Made by a program: the position numbers and the translations under genes. The notes under the pieces were generated by a model. It was not told the DNA's origin, made no database searches, and worked only from the letters and a program-made list of their open reading frames with translations. A stretch of 38,572 nucleotides of DNA, taken from contig WRKN01000001.1 of NCBI GenBank assembly GCA_009778055.1, positions 1 through 38,572 of the forward strand, read 5' to 3'. The DNA is from Synergistaceae bacterium (GTDB taxonomy: Bacteria; Synergistota; Synergistia; Synergistales; Aminobacteriaceae). Below, in pieces: positions 6,433-14,589 of the stretch (the stretch's first letter is position 1; the number at the start of each line of letters is the position of its first letter).

Positions 6433-8210
6433 CGCACGACGGAGCAAGCACGCCCCGGCCTCAAAAAGTGATATCCCGCCTCACCGCTTACGCCGCGCCG
6501 TATTTGAAGACTTTCCTCGCGGCGTTTTTTTTCATGCTGGCGGCTTCGGCCCTTAATACTTTGCCTCCCCTGCTTTTTAAGAGCGTTGTGGACGACGTCC
6601 TGATCTCCAAGAACATGGCGATGCTCAATATGCTGTGCGTGGGCGTCGTGGTGATTTTCACATTGAAGGGAGCCGCCTCGTTCGGGCAGCAGTATTTCAT
6701 GAACTGGGTCGGCCAGCGCGTGGTGATGGACATCCGCATGGTTCTTTACGACCACATGCAGAGAATGTCCCTGCGCGTCGTCCACGCCTCGCGCGTGGGA
6801 GAGCTTATGAGCAGGATCACCGGCGACGTGGCTACGCTTCAGAACCTTGTGACCTCCACTCTGGCCAATTTGATAGTCAACGGGGTCACGTTCTTCGGGA
6901 TGCTGGGGTTCATCTTCTATATAAACTGGCGGCTGGCCCTGATCACCATAACCACGCTGCCGGCAGTTTTGTGGCTGCTGACCTTTGCCGCCGGTAGCCT
7001 TCGCAAAGCGGGCCACAGGGTGCAGGAAAGGCTGGCCAACCTAACGGCTATCGTTCAGGAGGCCTTCTCCGCGATAAGAATCGTCAGGGCGTTCGCCACG
7101 GAGGAATTTGAATCGGCGCGTTTCCGCGAGGGCAACGTCGAAAATTTCGACGCCCTGCTCCGGGCGGTGCGTATTCAGGCGTTCCTGTCGGGCGTGGTGG
7201 AGGTGTTTTTGATACTCGCCCTGGCGGTGGTGTTCTGGTTCGGCGGGCGCGACGTCCTGAAAGGCAGGCTCACCCCCGGCGAACTGGTGGCCTTCATAGG
7301 GTATATCGCTTTCATGGTGCAGCCCATCCGAGTTTTCATGAACGGGATGAATTCTTTGCAGACGGGCCTTGCGGCGTCCGAGCGCATATTTTCCGTCCTG
7401 GACTCCCCAACCGAGGCGGACGGCAAGAGCGCGGGCAGCAAAGAAAATCGCGCCCCAGGACGCATCAAAGGGCGGGTCACGTTCGAGCGCGTGCGTTTTT
7501 CCTACGCGCCGGACCGGGAGGTTCTGCGCGGCATCGACTTGGATACTCCAAGCGGCGAAAAAACAGCCATAGTGGGGCCGACGGGTTCCGGGAAATCCAC
7601 CCTCGTAGACCTCATTCCACGGTTCTACGACCCAACTTCCGGACGGATTCTGATTGACGGGCAAGATATATCAGGCCTCTCGCTCCCGGCGCTTCGCAGG
7701 CAGATAGGCATAGTTCCGCAGGAATCGGTTCTCATGAAAGGAACCGTCGCGTTTAACATAGCTTACGGGCTGCCGGAACTGCTCGATCGTTCGGCCTCGT
7801 CCATGAAAACCCTCCGCGCCGCCGCTCAAACTGCCGGTATAGACGAGTTCATAATGAGCCTGCCCGGCGCTTACGAGGCGGAGATCGGAGAGCGCGGAGT
7901 GAACCTGTCCGGCGGCCAGCGGCAGAGGATAGCCATAGCGCGCGCCGTGGTGCGCGACCCGCGCATCCTGATTCTGGACGAGGCCACGTCCTCGCTGGAC
8001 TTGGAGGTCGAGCGCCAGGTTCAGGAGGCTATGAACCGCGCAATGGCCGGGCGGACGTCTTTTGTGATAGCGCACAGGCTCTCCACGGTAATGAACGCCG
8101 ACCTTATTCTTGTGCTCTCGGAAGGCGAAATAGTCCAGCGCGGAACCCACGAAACCCTGCTGCGTGAAGACGGCCTGTATGCCCGCCTGTACGGCCTGCA
8201 ATTCAAATGA
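6429..8210 (+). CDS. msbA: Lipid A export ABC transporter, fused permease/ATPase
   Basis: Homodimeric half-transporter that flips lipid A-core across the inner membrane. The 593-aa length is typical. Residues about 15-310 form the six-helix ABC exporter membrane domain. The nucleotide-binding domain follows with Walker A GPTGSGKST, signature LSGGQRQRIAIARA, Walker B ILILDEATSSLD and the switch His in IAHRLSTV. The MsbA assignment, rather than a generic multidrug exporter, rests on the adjacent lpxK-like gene, which starts inside the msbA stop codon (4-base overlap), an arrangement common in Gram-negative genomes. The upstream ankyrin gene overlaps its start in the same way, so the three genes form one operon. 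Confidence 0.9.
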   Translation: MTHDGASTPRPQKVISRLTAYAAPYLKTFLAAFFFMLAASALNTLPPLLFKSVVDDVLISKNMAMLNMLCVGVVVIFTLKGAASFGQQYFMNWVGQRVVMDIRMVLYDHMQRMSLRVVHASRVGELMSRITGDVATLQNLVTSTLANLIVNGVTFFGMLGFIFYINWRLALITITTLPAVLWLLTFAAGSLRKAGHRVQERLANLTAIVQEAFSAIRIVRAFATEEFESARFREGNVENFDALLRAVRIQAFLSGVVEVFLILALAVVFWFGGRDVLKGRLTPGELVAFIGYIAFMVQPIRVFMNGMNSLQTGLAASERIFSVLDSPTEADGKSAGSKENRAPGRIKGRVTFERVRFSYAPDREVLRGIDLDTPSGEKTAIVGPTGSGKSTLVDLIPRFYDPTSGRILIDGQDISGLSLPALRRQIGIVPQESVLMKGTVAFNIAYGLPELLDRSASSMKTLRAAAQTAGIDEFIMSLPGAYEAEIGERGVNLSGGQRQRIAIARAVVRDPRILILDEATSSLDLEVERQVQEAMNRAMAGRTSFVIAHRLSTVMNADLILVLSEGEIVQRGTHETLLREDGLYARLYGLQFK

Positions 8211-10537
8211 ACAAATTTTTCCAACGTTTTCAGCGCGTCGTACACAGTTACATGAACTTCGTCAGGGGTACGAAATTTTCCCTCGTCTGGGCGTTCATAA
8301 TTCCGTCTTCGTGGATAATGCGCCTTTGGGTTGAAATATGGGATTTTTTCTACCGTCACGGGCTCCTGAAAATTCTGGAGCCGTCCATACCGGTCATAAG
8401 CGTTGGAAATCTCACCTTCGGAGGAACCAACAAGACCCCGTTCGTGGAAATGCTTTGCAGGCTCATAGAGGCAGGCGGCATACCGCCGGGCGTGGTCAGC
8501 CGCGGTTACGGAGGCGTTAACCCCGACGTCCGCGTTGTGGAGGGGGGGAAAATATCCGGGCTTGCGGCCGACCGGCGCTACGTAGGGGACGAGCCTATGC
8601 TGCTCTCGGCGCGTTTGCCGGGAGTCCCCGTGGCGGTGTCGCCCAACCGCGTGAAGGGGCTGGAAGAGCTGGAGCGCAGGGGCGTCAAGCTGGCGGTGGC
8701 GGACGACGCCTTTCAGCACCGGCGGTTCGCGCGCGACGCGGACATCGTCCTTATCGACGCGGCGTGTTCTTTCGGCAACGGCCTGCTAATTCCGGCCGGA
8801 ACCCTTCGGGAGCCTCCGTCCGCCCTGAGGCGCGCCCACATCGCCGTCATAACGAAAGTAGACCAGGCGGACGCGTCCGAGCTTTCTTCGCTTCGGAAAA
8901 AAATCTCGGAATTCGTCCCGGAAAACCGTATTTTTTACGCGCGCCTCAACGTAGCGGACTGGGCGGTTTGGGAAAACGGCAGCTTCCGCCTCAACGCCGA
9001 AAAGCCGGCGGGGCTCAGAGTGATGGCGTTTTCCGCCATAGGTAACCCCGACAGCTTCGTATGCTCCCTGGAAGCGGAGGGAACGATAATTGCCGGGACG
9101 CGGCATTTTCGCGACCATCACTCCTATTCGGAGTCCGACATGGAGTCGCTCCAGGCCGAAATGAAAGCGCGCGGCGCCGATTATCTGACCTGTACCGAAA
9201 AGGACATATATAACCTGCCGGCGGCGTGGAGGTCGGCGTCCGGCGCGTCGGGAAATTTTCCTCCCCTGCTGGTGCCGAGGGTCGTCACCGTCATGGACGA
9301 GCCGGAGCGTTTCAACGAAGCGCTTCTGGAATGTCTCCGCCCGCGCCTTGTGGTAGCGTCCAACGGTTACGGGGAAGACGCCATCGGCGTATTGATGGCC
9401 CAAAAACTGCGCCGCGCCTTCCCATCCGCCGAGGTGTCGGCTTTTCCCCTGGTAGGGCGCGGCGAGCCTTACAGGAGCCAGGGCTTCAAAGTGATTGCCA
9501 CGCCTTCCGTGACGCCCTCCGGCGGAGTGATTAAGTACAGGCTGCGCGACCTTTGGGGGGACATCCGCGCCGGGCTGTTCGGGCACATCCGCGACCAGCA
9601 GGGCGACTGGCGGGACATCGCCGGCAGGGTGCGCACTCCGGTTTGCGTGGGTGACGTGTATCTGCTGTTACACACGCTGTGGGGGCAGGGTATCTCTCCG
9701 CTGTTTGTGGCCACGGCCAAGACCGTGTACCTCAGCGGCCACTGGAGGCTCGAACGCTTCATAATCAGGCGCTGCTGCCGTAGAACATGGACGCGGGACA
9801 GCGATTCCGCCAACCAGCTCGCGGCGTCCGGCGCCGACGCGGTATACGCTGGAAACCCTATAATGGATCTTTTGGGCGACGTTCCGATCTCGGCGGCGCA
9901 AGGGCATGGGCCATTTTCGCGCCCTCTGGTCATGCTGCTGCCGGGTAGCAGGCTCCGGGCTTATGCCGACGTAAAAATGCTGCTTGACGCGGCCTTGATT
10001 ATGCAGACCCAAAAAGCCTGTGATTACGTAATGGCCCTTGCTCCTACAATTTCTCTCCAGCGCCTGATAGAAGCGTGCGAAGGATGGAACAGCGGTGAAA
10101 ATACCGGCGAAAACATAACTCTGAAAAAAGGTGAAGTGGAAATACGGCTGCATCAGGGCGACGTGCCGTCGGCGGCAAATGGCGTTCACATCCTGATCGG
10201 GCTTGGGGGGACGGCAAACCAGCTTTGCGCGGGCATGGGAATACCCGTGATATCTATAGACGAAAAGGGCAAACGCGTGCAGAAAAAACTGCTCGAAGAC
10301 TCCGAGCTGCTGGTGGAACCGACGCCTGAGGCGCTGGCCGCCTGCGCCCTGAAGGTGCTCACGACCCCTGAGCTTCACGCCATGATGAGCAGGGCGGGCA
10401 GAACCCGCATGGGCAGCCCCGGAGCGCTCGACAGCGTGGTCGGGTACGTAGGCAGGGAACTGGGGTGGAGCGTCCGGTGCGAGGTCTATGAGAAGCTGAA
10501 ACGCCCAAACGCTTTGCCGTCCAGCGGAAATTCATAA
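8207..10537 (+). CDS. lpxK: Fusion: tetraacyldisaccharide 4'-kinase (LpxK) plus LpxB-like glycosyltransferase domain
   Basis: A 776-residue two-domain protein. Residues 1 to about 375 match LpxK, which phosphorylates the 4' position of the lipid A disaccharide: N-terminal hydrophobic helix, VGNLTFGGTNKTP at about 65-77, GYGG, GDEP, V-A-D-D-A-F-Q-H-R-R, and LIPAGTLREPP. The P-loop has Asn where LpxK normally has Gly before the Lys (GGTGKTP). From about residue 378 (VVASNGYGEDAIGVLMAQKL) begins a GT-B-type domain of the 'lipid-A-disaccharide synthase-related' family, with P-L-V-G-R-G-E, MLLPGSR and GLGGTANQLCAGMGIPVI. The junction is uninterrupted, so this is a true fusion. Usual LpxK is about 330 aa. 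The substrate of the second domain is not known; it could be another glycolipid step. Confidence 0.88.
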   Translation: MNKFFQRFQRVVHSYMNFVRGTKFSLVWAFIIPSSWIMRLWVEIWDFFYRHGLLKILEPSIPVISVGNLTFGGTNKTPFVEMLCRLIEAGGIPPGVVSRGYGGVNPDVRVVEGGKISGLAADRRYVGDEPMLLSARLPGVPVAVSPNRVKGLEELERRGVKLAVADDAFQHRRFARDADIVLIDAACSFGNGLLIPAGTLREPPSALRRAHIAVITKVDQADASELSSLRKKISEFVPENRIFYARLNVADWAVWENGSFRLNAEKPAGLRVMAFSAIGNPDSFVCSLEAEGTIIAGTRHFRDHHSYSESDMESLQAEMKARGADYLTCTEKDIYNLPAAWRSASGASGNFPPLLVPRVVTVMDEPERFNEALLECLRPRLVVASNGYGEDAIGVLMAQKLRRAFPSAEVSAFPLVGRGEPYRSQGFKVIATPSVTPSGGVIKYRLRDLWGDIRAGLFGHIRDQQGDWRDIAGRVRTPVCVGDVYLLLHTLWGQGISPLFVATAKTVYLSGHWRLERFIIRRCCRRTWTRDSDSANQLAASGADAVYAGNPIMDLLGDVPISAAQGHGPFSRPLVMLLPGSRLRAYADVKMLLDAALIMQTQKACDYVMALAPTISLQRLIEACEGWNSGENTGENITLKKGEVEIRLHQGDVPSAANGVHILIGLGGTANQLCAGMGIPVISIDEKGKRVQKKLLEDSELLVEPTPEALAACALKVLTTPELHAMMSRAGRTRMGSPGALDSVVGYVGRELGWSVRCEVYEKLKRPNALPSSGNS

Positions 10538-10580
10538 AGGCGGCAAGCGCCTGTGTCAGGTTCTTGCCGCCTCTGTTTTG
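10538..10580 (+). terminator. Intrinsic terminator of the ankyrin-msbA-lpxK operon
   Basis: A 10-bp perfect stem AGGCGGCAAG / CTTGCCGCCT with an inner CCTG/CAGG stem is followed by CTGTTTTGTT. It begins at the base after the lpxK stop codon and lies before a convergent gene. Confidence 0.8.
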
Positions 10581-10617
10581 TTATGGACTGTAAACTATTT
10601 TCGAGCCGCCGGAAAAA

Positions 10618-11061
10618 CTAATCAATGCCCTCCAGGGAGTCTATCATCTTTCCGATATCGTCGTGCTCGCCTATGATGCTGAGAAACAAGATCCATTCGT
10701 CCCCTGCAACGATGCCTTGACAAGCAACTCCGTGTTCGTTCTCGAACTCAAACTTGTAAGCGTCTCCGGCTTTTGTCAGGTTTTTGCCGTTCAGTTCTCC
10801 CCGCAGCGCCTCCGCGATTTCCTGCAGGGACATCTTGTCCTCGTTCTCGAAGCTGGAAACGGTAAGCGCCGCCGAGTCGTCCGGCGCGGTGAAACCTACG
10901 GTGTAATTTTCCTTGTCCTCTTCCACCTTCCAGCCGTCGGCCACGTCAATGGAAAAACGAAGATCATTGAACGTCATAGTCCTGGCTTCGGAAGAAGCCC
11001 CAAACACCGTAAAAACCGCCAACAACGCAACTGCTACCGCCACATACGTTTTCTTCACCAC
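10618..11061 (-). CDS. Small exported protein of unknown function
   Basis: A 147-residue protein with a clear signal peptide (VKKTYVAVAVALLAVFTVFG, then A-S-S-E-A) and a mature domain of about 120 residues: LRFSIDVADGWKV, TVGFTAPDDSAALTVSSF, a helix, then KFEFENEHGVACQGIV and a final amphipathic helix. The alternation of strands and the 'W-x-V-E, ALTVS' pattern recall PsbP/DcrB-like (DUF1795-type) periplasmic proteins, but I am not sure. Two GTG codons in tandem follow AGGAGG at spacings of 5 and 8; either may be the start. It stands alone, convergent with lpxK and downstream of an LRR surface protein gene. Confidence 0.8.
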   Translation of the reverse strand: MVKKTYVAVAVALLAVFTVFGASSEARTMTFNDLRFSIDVADGWKVEEDKENYTVGFTAPDDSAALTVSSFENEDKMSLQEIAEALRGELNGKNLTKAGDAYKFEFENEHGVACQGIVAGDEWILFLSIIGEHDDIGKMIDSLEGID

Positions 11062-11108
11062 AAAAACCTCCTGTAATTTGTTTTCCGCAACTAGTATATC
11101 ATTTCAGT

Positions 11109-12077
11109 CTAATTGTCGTCGCCGCTCCCGCTGTCGCTTTTGGCCGGGAGGTACGGAATGATGACGTTAGCCACTTTCTGGGCTGGCATTGACTGCAGCC
11201 AGATGTTTCCCGGCCCGGTTAGCGTCGTAAGGAAAAGCGCGACGCAAAGAAGGAGCCACAGGCCCGCGTTTGCCGTCATAGCGTCGCAGCCGCTGCCACC
11301 GGATGTATCAGTACTGGTCAGCAGTCTGGAACCGGCCGGATAATTTGAGGATCGCAAACGATTTTTGTTGGAGTAAATGCTCAGAGGTCCCACACCCTCG
11401 AAAGCGTCTTCGCTCACCGACGGGTCGGCATTTCCAAGACGAAGAACCTTAAGCTCCGTGCAGTTTGCAAAAGCCTGATTTCCGATATTCTCCACCGAGA
11501 GCAGAGTCAACTCCGTGACGGACGACGAATTCATGAACGCCAGCCTTCCCACTGTCGTCGCCGCAGGGAGGGAAATTACCTTCAAGGAGGTATTATTTTC
11601 GAAAGCTTGCCACCCTATTATTTTAACTTGCGGCAGATAAAAGCTCTCCAAAGCAAAGCAGGAGAAGAACGCATTGTTCTGGACGGTTTCCAGCATGGGC
11701 ATGGAAACACTTTTCAATCCGCTCCGGCTGAAAGCCCATTCGCCCACACTGGTCACCTGCGACCCCGTTATGGAGGTCAGCATCGTGTTGCCCCTCATCG
11801 CTTCGTTCGGTATTGACGTCTGACCGTTTTCTAAAACCAGCGAGAAGGAGAGTCCTTTCACGTCAGTTTCGTCTTTCAACGTCCTCCACCCCGTCGCGTT
11901 CAACTGTCCATTACCAACTACGATTAACTTATCCCCCGATCTAAAATCACCAAAATCCAGTATCCCATTGTTCAGTTCCGTGACCAATACCCTGACATCC
12001 GCCGCCAGGGCCTGGGATGGGAAGCCCGCTATCGCGCAAACCAACAGAACCGCCATTACTCCGCACAATTTTCTCAT
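11109..12077 (-). CDS. BspA-type leucine-rich repeat surface protein
   Basis: A 322-residue exported protein. Residues 1-26 are a signal peptide ending A-L-A-A. Residues about 85-235 contain five to six BspA-like LRR units of about 23 residues (LTSITGSQVTSVGEWAFSRS, LKSVSMPMLETVQNNAFFSC and so on). This family generally serves in adhesion or binding to host or neighbours. Near residue 260 the sequence GGSGCDA is followed by a hydrophobic helix (LWLLLCVALFLTTL), resembling the C-terminal sorting tail of Synergistota surface proteins. Unusually, about 38 further residues follow the helix instead of a short basic end. GGAGAG lies nine bases before the ATG. Confidence 0.82.
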   Translation of the reverse strand: MRKLCGVMAVLLVCAIAGFPSQALAADVRVLVTELNNGILDFGDFRSGDKLIVVGNGQLNATGWRTLKDETDVKGLSFSLVLENGQTSIPNEAMRGNTMLTSITGSQVTSVGEWAFSRSGLKSVSMPMLETVQNNAFFSCFALESFYLPQVKIIGWQAFENNTSLKVISLPAATTVGRLAFMNSSSVTELTLLSVENIGNQAFANCTELKVLRLGNADPSVSEDAFEGVGPLSIYSNKNRLRSSNYPAGSRLLTSTDTSGGSGCDAMTANAGLWLLLCVALFLTTLTGPGNIWLQSMPAQKVANVIIPYLPAKSDSGSGDDN

Positions 12078-12345
12078 TTTCTCACACTCTCCTTACTTGA
12101 TTTTGTCAGGCGGCATACCTGTGCCGCCGAAGTCATGCTACATTCTGCCATCTTTTCAGCTCGATTGAAATAACATTTCACGAAGCGCAAAATGTAGTTG
12201 ACGAATAGCCAATAACATGCCTGTTCTTTATACATAGGGGATTGCACGGTCATAAGACAGGAGTGACGGTTATGAATTACCATACGTTTTACGAAACGCA
12301 AATGAGGGCGATACCGGCATGAGAACACCTTCAGCGAATTTTTGA
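12078..12345. other. Intergenic region with hairpins and a duplicated 17-18-bp motif
   Basis: No convincing gene is seen. On the LRR-gene leader side, 12109-12128 forms a perfect 7-bp hairpin (GGCGGCA, loop TACCTG, TGCCGCC). The motif TTCACGAAGCGCAAAATG at 12178-12195 recurs, diverged, as TTTACGAAACGCAAATG at 12288-12304, 110 bases later in the same orientation; the first copy lies inside a small ACATTT/AAATGT inverted repeat. An open frame on the minus strand crosses the region but overlaps the ispF coding end and has no good start. Confidence 0.5.
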
Positions 12346-13506
12346 TTATTTCCGAAGCGTGGCGACGGCGCGGCAGGTCATGGATTTTGCCATTCCCGGG
12401 TCGCCGGTGCGCTCCGGCGACTTGGCCTTTATGTTGACGCAAAGACTGCCAAGGCCGGGGTTCAGAACGGCGGAAAGTTTTTCAGCCATCGCCGGCAGAT
12501 ATGAGTTCAAGCGCGGAACCTGGGCCTCCAGAACCGCGTCCGCCCATACTATCTCCCACCGCCGGCCCTTTACGAGTTCCACGACACGGCGAAGCAGTTC
12601 CAAACTGTCCGCTCCTTTATATTTTTCGTCGTTCGCGGGGAACAGGTTTCCTATGTCGGGCAGGCCCGCCGCTCCCAAAAGCGCGTCCGCCACGGCGTGA
12701 GACAGGACGTCCGCGTCCGAGTGCCCCAACAGCCCCAAAGGTGACGGCACAACCACGCCCCCCAGGACAAGCGGCCTTTCAGGCGTCATGCGGTGCACGT
12801 CGTAACCGATTCCAACCCTCATTCCACAGCCTCCCGTTATCTTCTCCTTCTCCCGCTTCTCGACAAGCGCCTCGGCCAGCTCCAAGTCATCCGGCCACGT
12901 CACCTTGAAGTTCAGCCTCTCTCCCTCGACGCAACGCAACTCCAGCCCGGCGTCAAGCCAGGCCTCCGCCTCGTCCTTGAACGCCGCCCCCCGCTCGCTC
13001 AAAATCTTCAATAACATTTCCCGAAAGAAAACCTGCGGAGTCTGAGTGGCGTACAGTCCATCCCGGTCAACGGCGCGGACGCCATCCTCGCATATTGACT
13101 TAAGCGCCTCCGACACGGGCATGACCGGGACAGCCCCTACCGTGGGGGATACGCTTTCCATCAGCCTGCGAAGAAGGTCAACGCTCGCGAAAGGGCGCGC
13201 CGCGTCGTGCACCATCACGTAATCCCGCGAGGACGCGGCGAGGCCGTTTCGCACGGACTCCGTGCGCGTAGCCCCCCCAAACGCCACCTTGACCGGAGAG
13301 GGGATTGAAATTTCATCCGTCCCATACCCGGCGGGCAAAACGAGAACTATTTCCCCCGCTCCCGCGCTGAGAGCCAGGTCAACGCTCCAACTCCACAGAG
13401 GCTTTTTCCCCTCCCCCAAAGAGCGGAACTGTTTCCCCAGCCCGCCTATGCGGCTGCCGCTGCCTCCGGCGACTATTAAGAAGGAAAAATCTTCGCTTTT
13501 TACCAT
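12346..13506 (-). CDS. ispDF: Bifunctional IspD/IspF isoprenoid (MEP pathway) enzyme
   Basis: A 386-residue fusion catalysing two non-consecutive MEP-pathway steps: MEP cytidylyltransferase (IspD, residues 1 to about 225) and MECDP synthase (IspF, about 230-386). IspD features: VAGGSGSRIGGLGKQF (nucleotide-binding loop), GGATRTESVRNGL, HDAARPF and TQTPQVF. IspF features: GIGYDVHR with Asp/His metal ligands, LGHSDADVLSHAVADALLGA, DIGNLFP, and the C-terminal K-A-K-S-P-E-R-T segment. Such fusions are known in several bacterial groups; IspE is not encoded here. It starts ten bases after the recR stop, so it is the last gene of a ybaB-recR-ispDF operon. Confidence 0.93.
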   Translation of the reverse strand: MVKSEDFSFLIVAGGSGSRIGGLGKQFRSLGEGKKPLWSWSVDLALSAGAGEIVLVLPAGYGTDEISIPSPVKVAFGGATRTESVRNGLAASSRDYVMVHDAARPFASVDLLRRLMESVSPTVGAVPVMPVSEALKSICEDGVRAVDRDGLYATQTPQVFFREMLLKILSERGAAFKDEAEAWLDAGLELRCVEGERLNFKVTWPDDLELAEALVEKREKEKITGGCGMRVGIGYDVHRMTPERPLVLGGVVVPSPLGLLGHSDADVLSHAVADALLGAAGLPDIGNLFPANDEKYKGADSLELLRRVVELVKGRRWEIVWADAVLEAQVPRLNSYLPAMAEKLSAVLNPGLGSLCVNIKAKSPERTGDPGMAKSMTCRAVATLRK

Positions 13507-13516
13507 CTATATTTAC

Positions 13517-14140
13517 CTATTTCCCCACAACCCGAGCCTCCAGGGCCGTGTGCAGCGTCACCCTGTCCGCGAACTCTATCGAGCCTCCCACCGGCAGGCC
13601 GAAGGCCAGGCGCGAGATTTTCGGCATTTTCAGCTTTTCTTGTTCCCCGTCCGTGAATTTTTCCCTCAATATTTCTTTAATGGTGAAGTACGTGAGGTCG
13701 CCTTCCATTTTGGGGTTCGTCGCTATGATTATTTCCTCGGCTTCCAAGTCGGTTATGTGCTTCAGCAGGAAGCCGATACATTCTTCGCTCAGCTCCTGCC
13801 CGTCCATAGGCGAGACCTTGCCGTCCAGCACGTGGTACAACCCGTTGTAAACGCCGGCCTGCTCGAACGACGCCAGGTCGTCTATGCTTTCGACCACGCA
13901 CAGAGTGTGCCTGTCCCTGAGGGCGTCGGCGCATATCGCGCAGGGGTCGGAGTCCGACACGTTGCCGCACTCGCCGCAGCGGGTCAGGTTGTCCTTCAGT
14001 TCCGCAATCGCGCCCCCCATGCTGCGGAGGAAGGCTTCGTCCTGCCTGAGCAGGAAAAAGGCCATTCTTCTCGCGCTCTTGTTCCCTATGCCGGGGAACT
14101 TGTTGAAGAAAGAGACAAGTTTACTTATAGGGTCCTGCAT
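13517..14140 (-). CDS. recR: Recombination mediator protein RecR
   Basis: DNA-binding ring protein that works with RecF and RecO to load RecA at gaps. The protein is about 207 aa with helix-hairpin-helix region LVSFFNKFPGIGNKSARRMA, zinc finger C-G-E-C (57-60 region) with D-P-C-A-I-C, Toprim domain LCVVESIDDLASFEQ to YHVLDGKVSPMDG, and the C-terminal L-A-F-G-L-P-V-G-G-S-I-E-F-A-D motif. A TTG two codons upstream could also start translation, but the ATG at 14140 gives the usual MQDPI start. It sits between ybaB and ispDF, the common ybaB-recR pairing; recF is elsewhere in this window. Confidence 0.95.
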   Translation of the reverse strand: MQDPISKLVSFFNKFPGIGNKSARRMAFFLLRQDEAFLRSMGGAIAELKDNLTRCGECGNVSDSDPCAICADALRDRHTLCVVESIDDLASFEQAGVYNGLYHVLDGKVSPMDGQELSEECIGFLLKHITDLEAEEIIIATNPKMEGDLTYFTIKEILREKFTDGEQEKLKMPKISRLAFGLPVGGSIEFADRVTLHTALEARVVGK

Positions 14141-14155
14141 TATCAAAAAGCCTGA

Positions 14156-14476
14156 CTAAAACCTCATACCCAGCGAGTTGGCGATGGAACCCATGTCGAA
14201 GGAGGGCATACTGGAGGAGGCCAGTTCCCTGCTTTTCTGAATACCGTTGTTGACGGCAACCAGAATGAGGTCTTCCAGCAGTCCGGCGTCCTCGGGTTTT
14301 ATTATCTCCGGGTCAATCTTGAGCTCCACCAGGTCTCCGTGCCCGGTGAAGGTGACTTTAACCATTCCTCCTCCGGATTCCCCCTCAACCATTTCATCGC
14401 CGAGCTTCTCCTGAATCTGCATCGCCTGATCCTGCATTTTTTTTACCATTTTAAGCATGTCGTTGTTAATTTTCAT
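14156..14476 (-). CDS. ybaB: Nucleoid-associated protein, YbaB/EbfC family
   Basis: A 106-residue DNA-binding dimer of the YbaB/EbfC family, usually encoded next to recR. Residues 1-30 form a helix (MLKMVKKMQDQAMQIQEKL), followed by the strand segment GGGMVKVTFTGHGDLVELKI and I-x-P-E, then a helical end with a short Met/Ser-rich tail. The frame is open for 25 more codons upstream, but the ATG at 14476 has GGAGGT six bases before it and gives the usual family N-terminus. It is the first gene of the operon and is divergent from fliD. Confidence 0.93.
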   Translation of the reverse strand: MKINNDMLKMVKKMQDQAMQIQEKLGDEMVEGESGGGMVKVTFTGHGDLVELKIDPEIIKPEDAGLLEDLILVAVNNGIQKSRELASSSMPSFDMGSIANSLGMRF

Positions 14477-14530
14477 ATTGAGACCTCCGATATTTAAGAT
14501 ATGGGAGTATAGTGGGCTTATCTCCGCCCC

Positions 14531-14573
14531 TTTACCGAATTGATTATACACCTATACTTTAAGTGATTGTCAC
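14531..14573. promoter_or_regulatory. Overlapping divergent promoters for ybaB-recR-ispDF and fliD
   Basis: Rightward: TTTACC at 14531-14536, 16 bases, TATACT at 14553-14558, ending 31 bases before the fliD ATG. Leftward (minus): GTGACA at 14573-14568, 19 bases, TATAAT at 14548-14543. The two -10 boxes lie a few bases apart, so they may compete. Both are sigma70-like; I see no clear flagellar sigma28 motif. Confidence 0.4.
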
Positions 14574-14589
14574 GACGGAGGGATCTTAC

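Noticed and set aside
6240..7016. Long antisense frame over the ankyrin and msbA genes
   Set aside because: Opposite two clearly conserved genes, rich in His, Arg and Gly as expected for a shadow frame.
12074..12442. 122-codon minus-strand frame across the ispDF-LRR gap
   Set aside because: Half of it overlaps the ispF coding end in another frame; no ribosome binding site and no coherent fold. The gap is treated as non-coding.
13262..14155. 297-codon plus-strand frame opposite recR and ispDF
   Set aside because: Opposite two conserved genes; no motifs.
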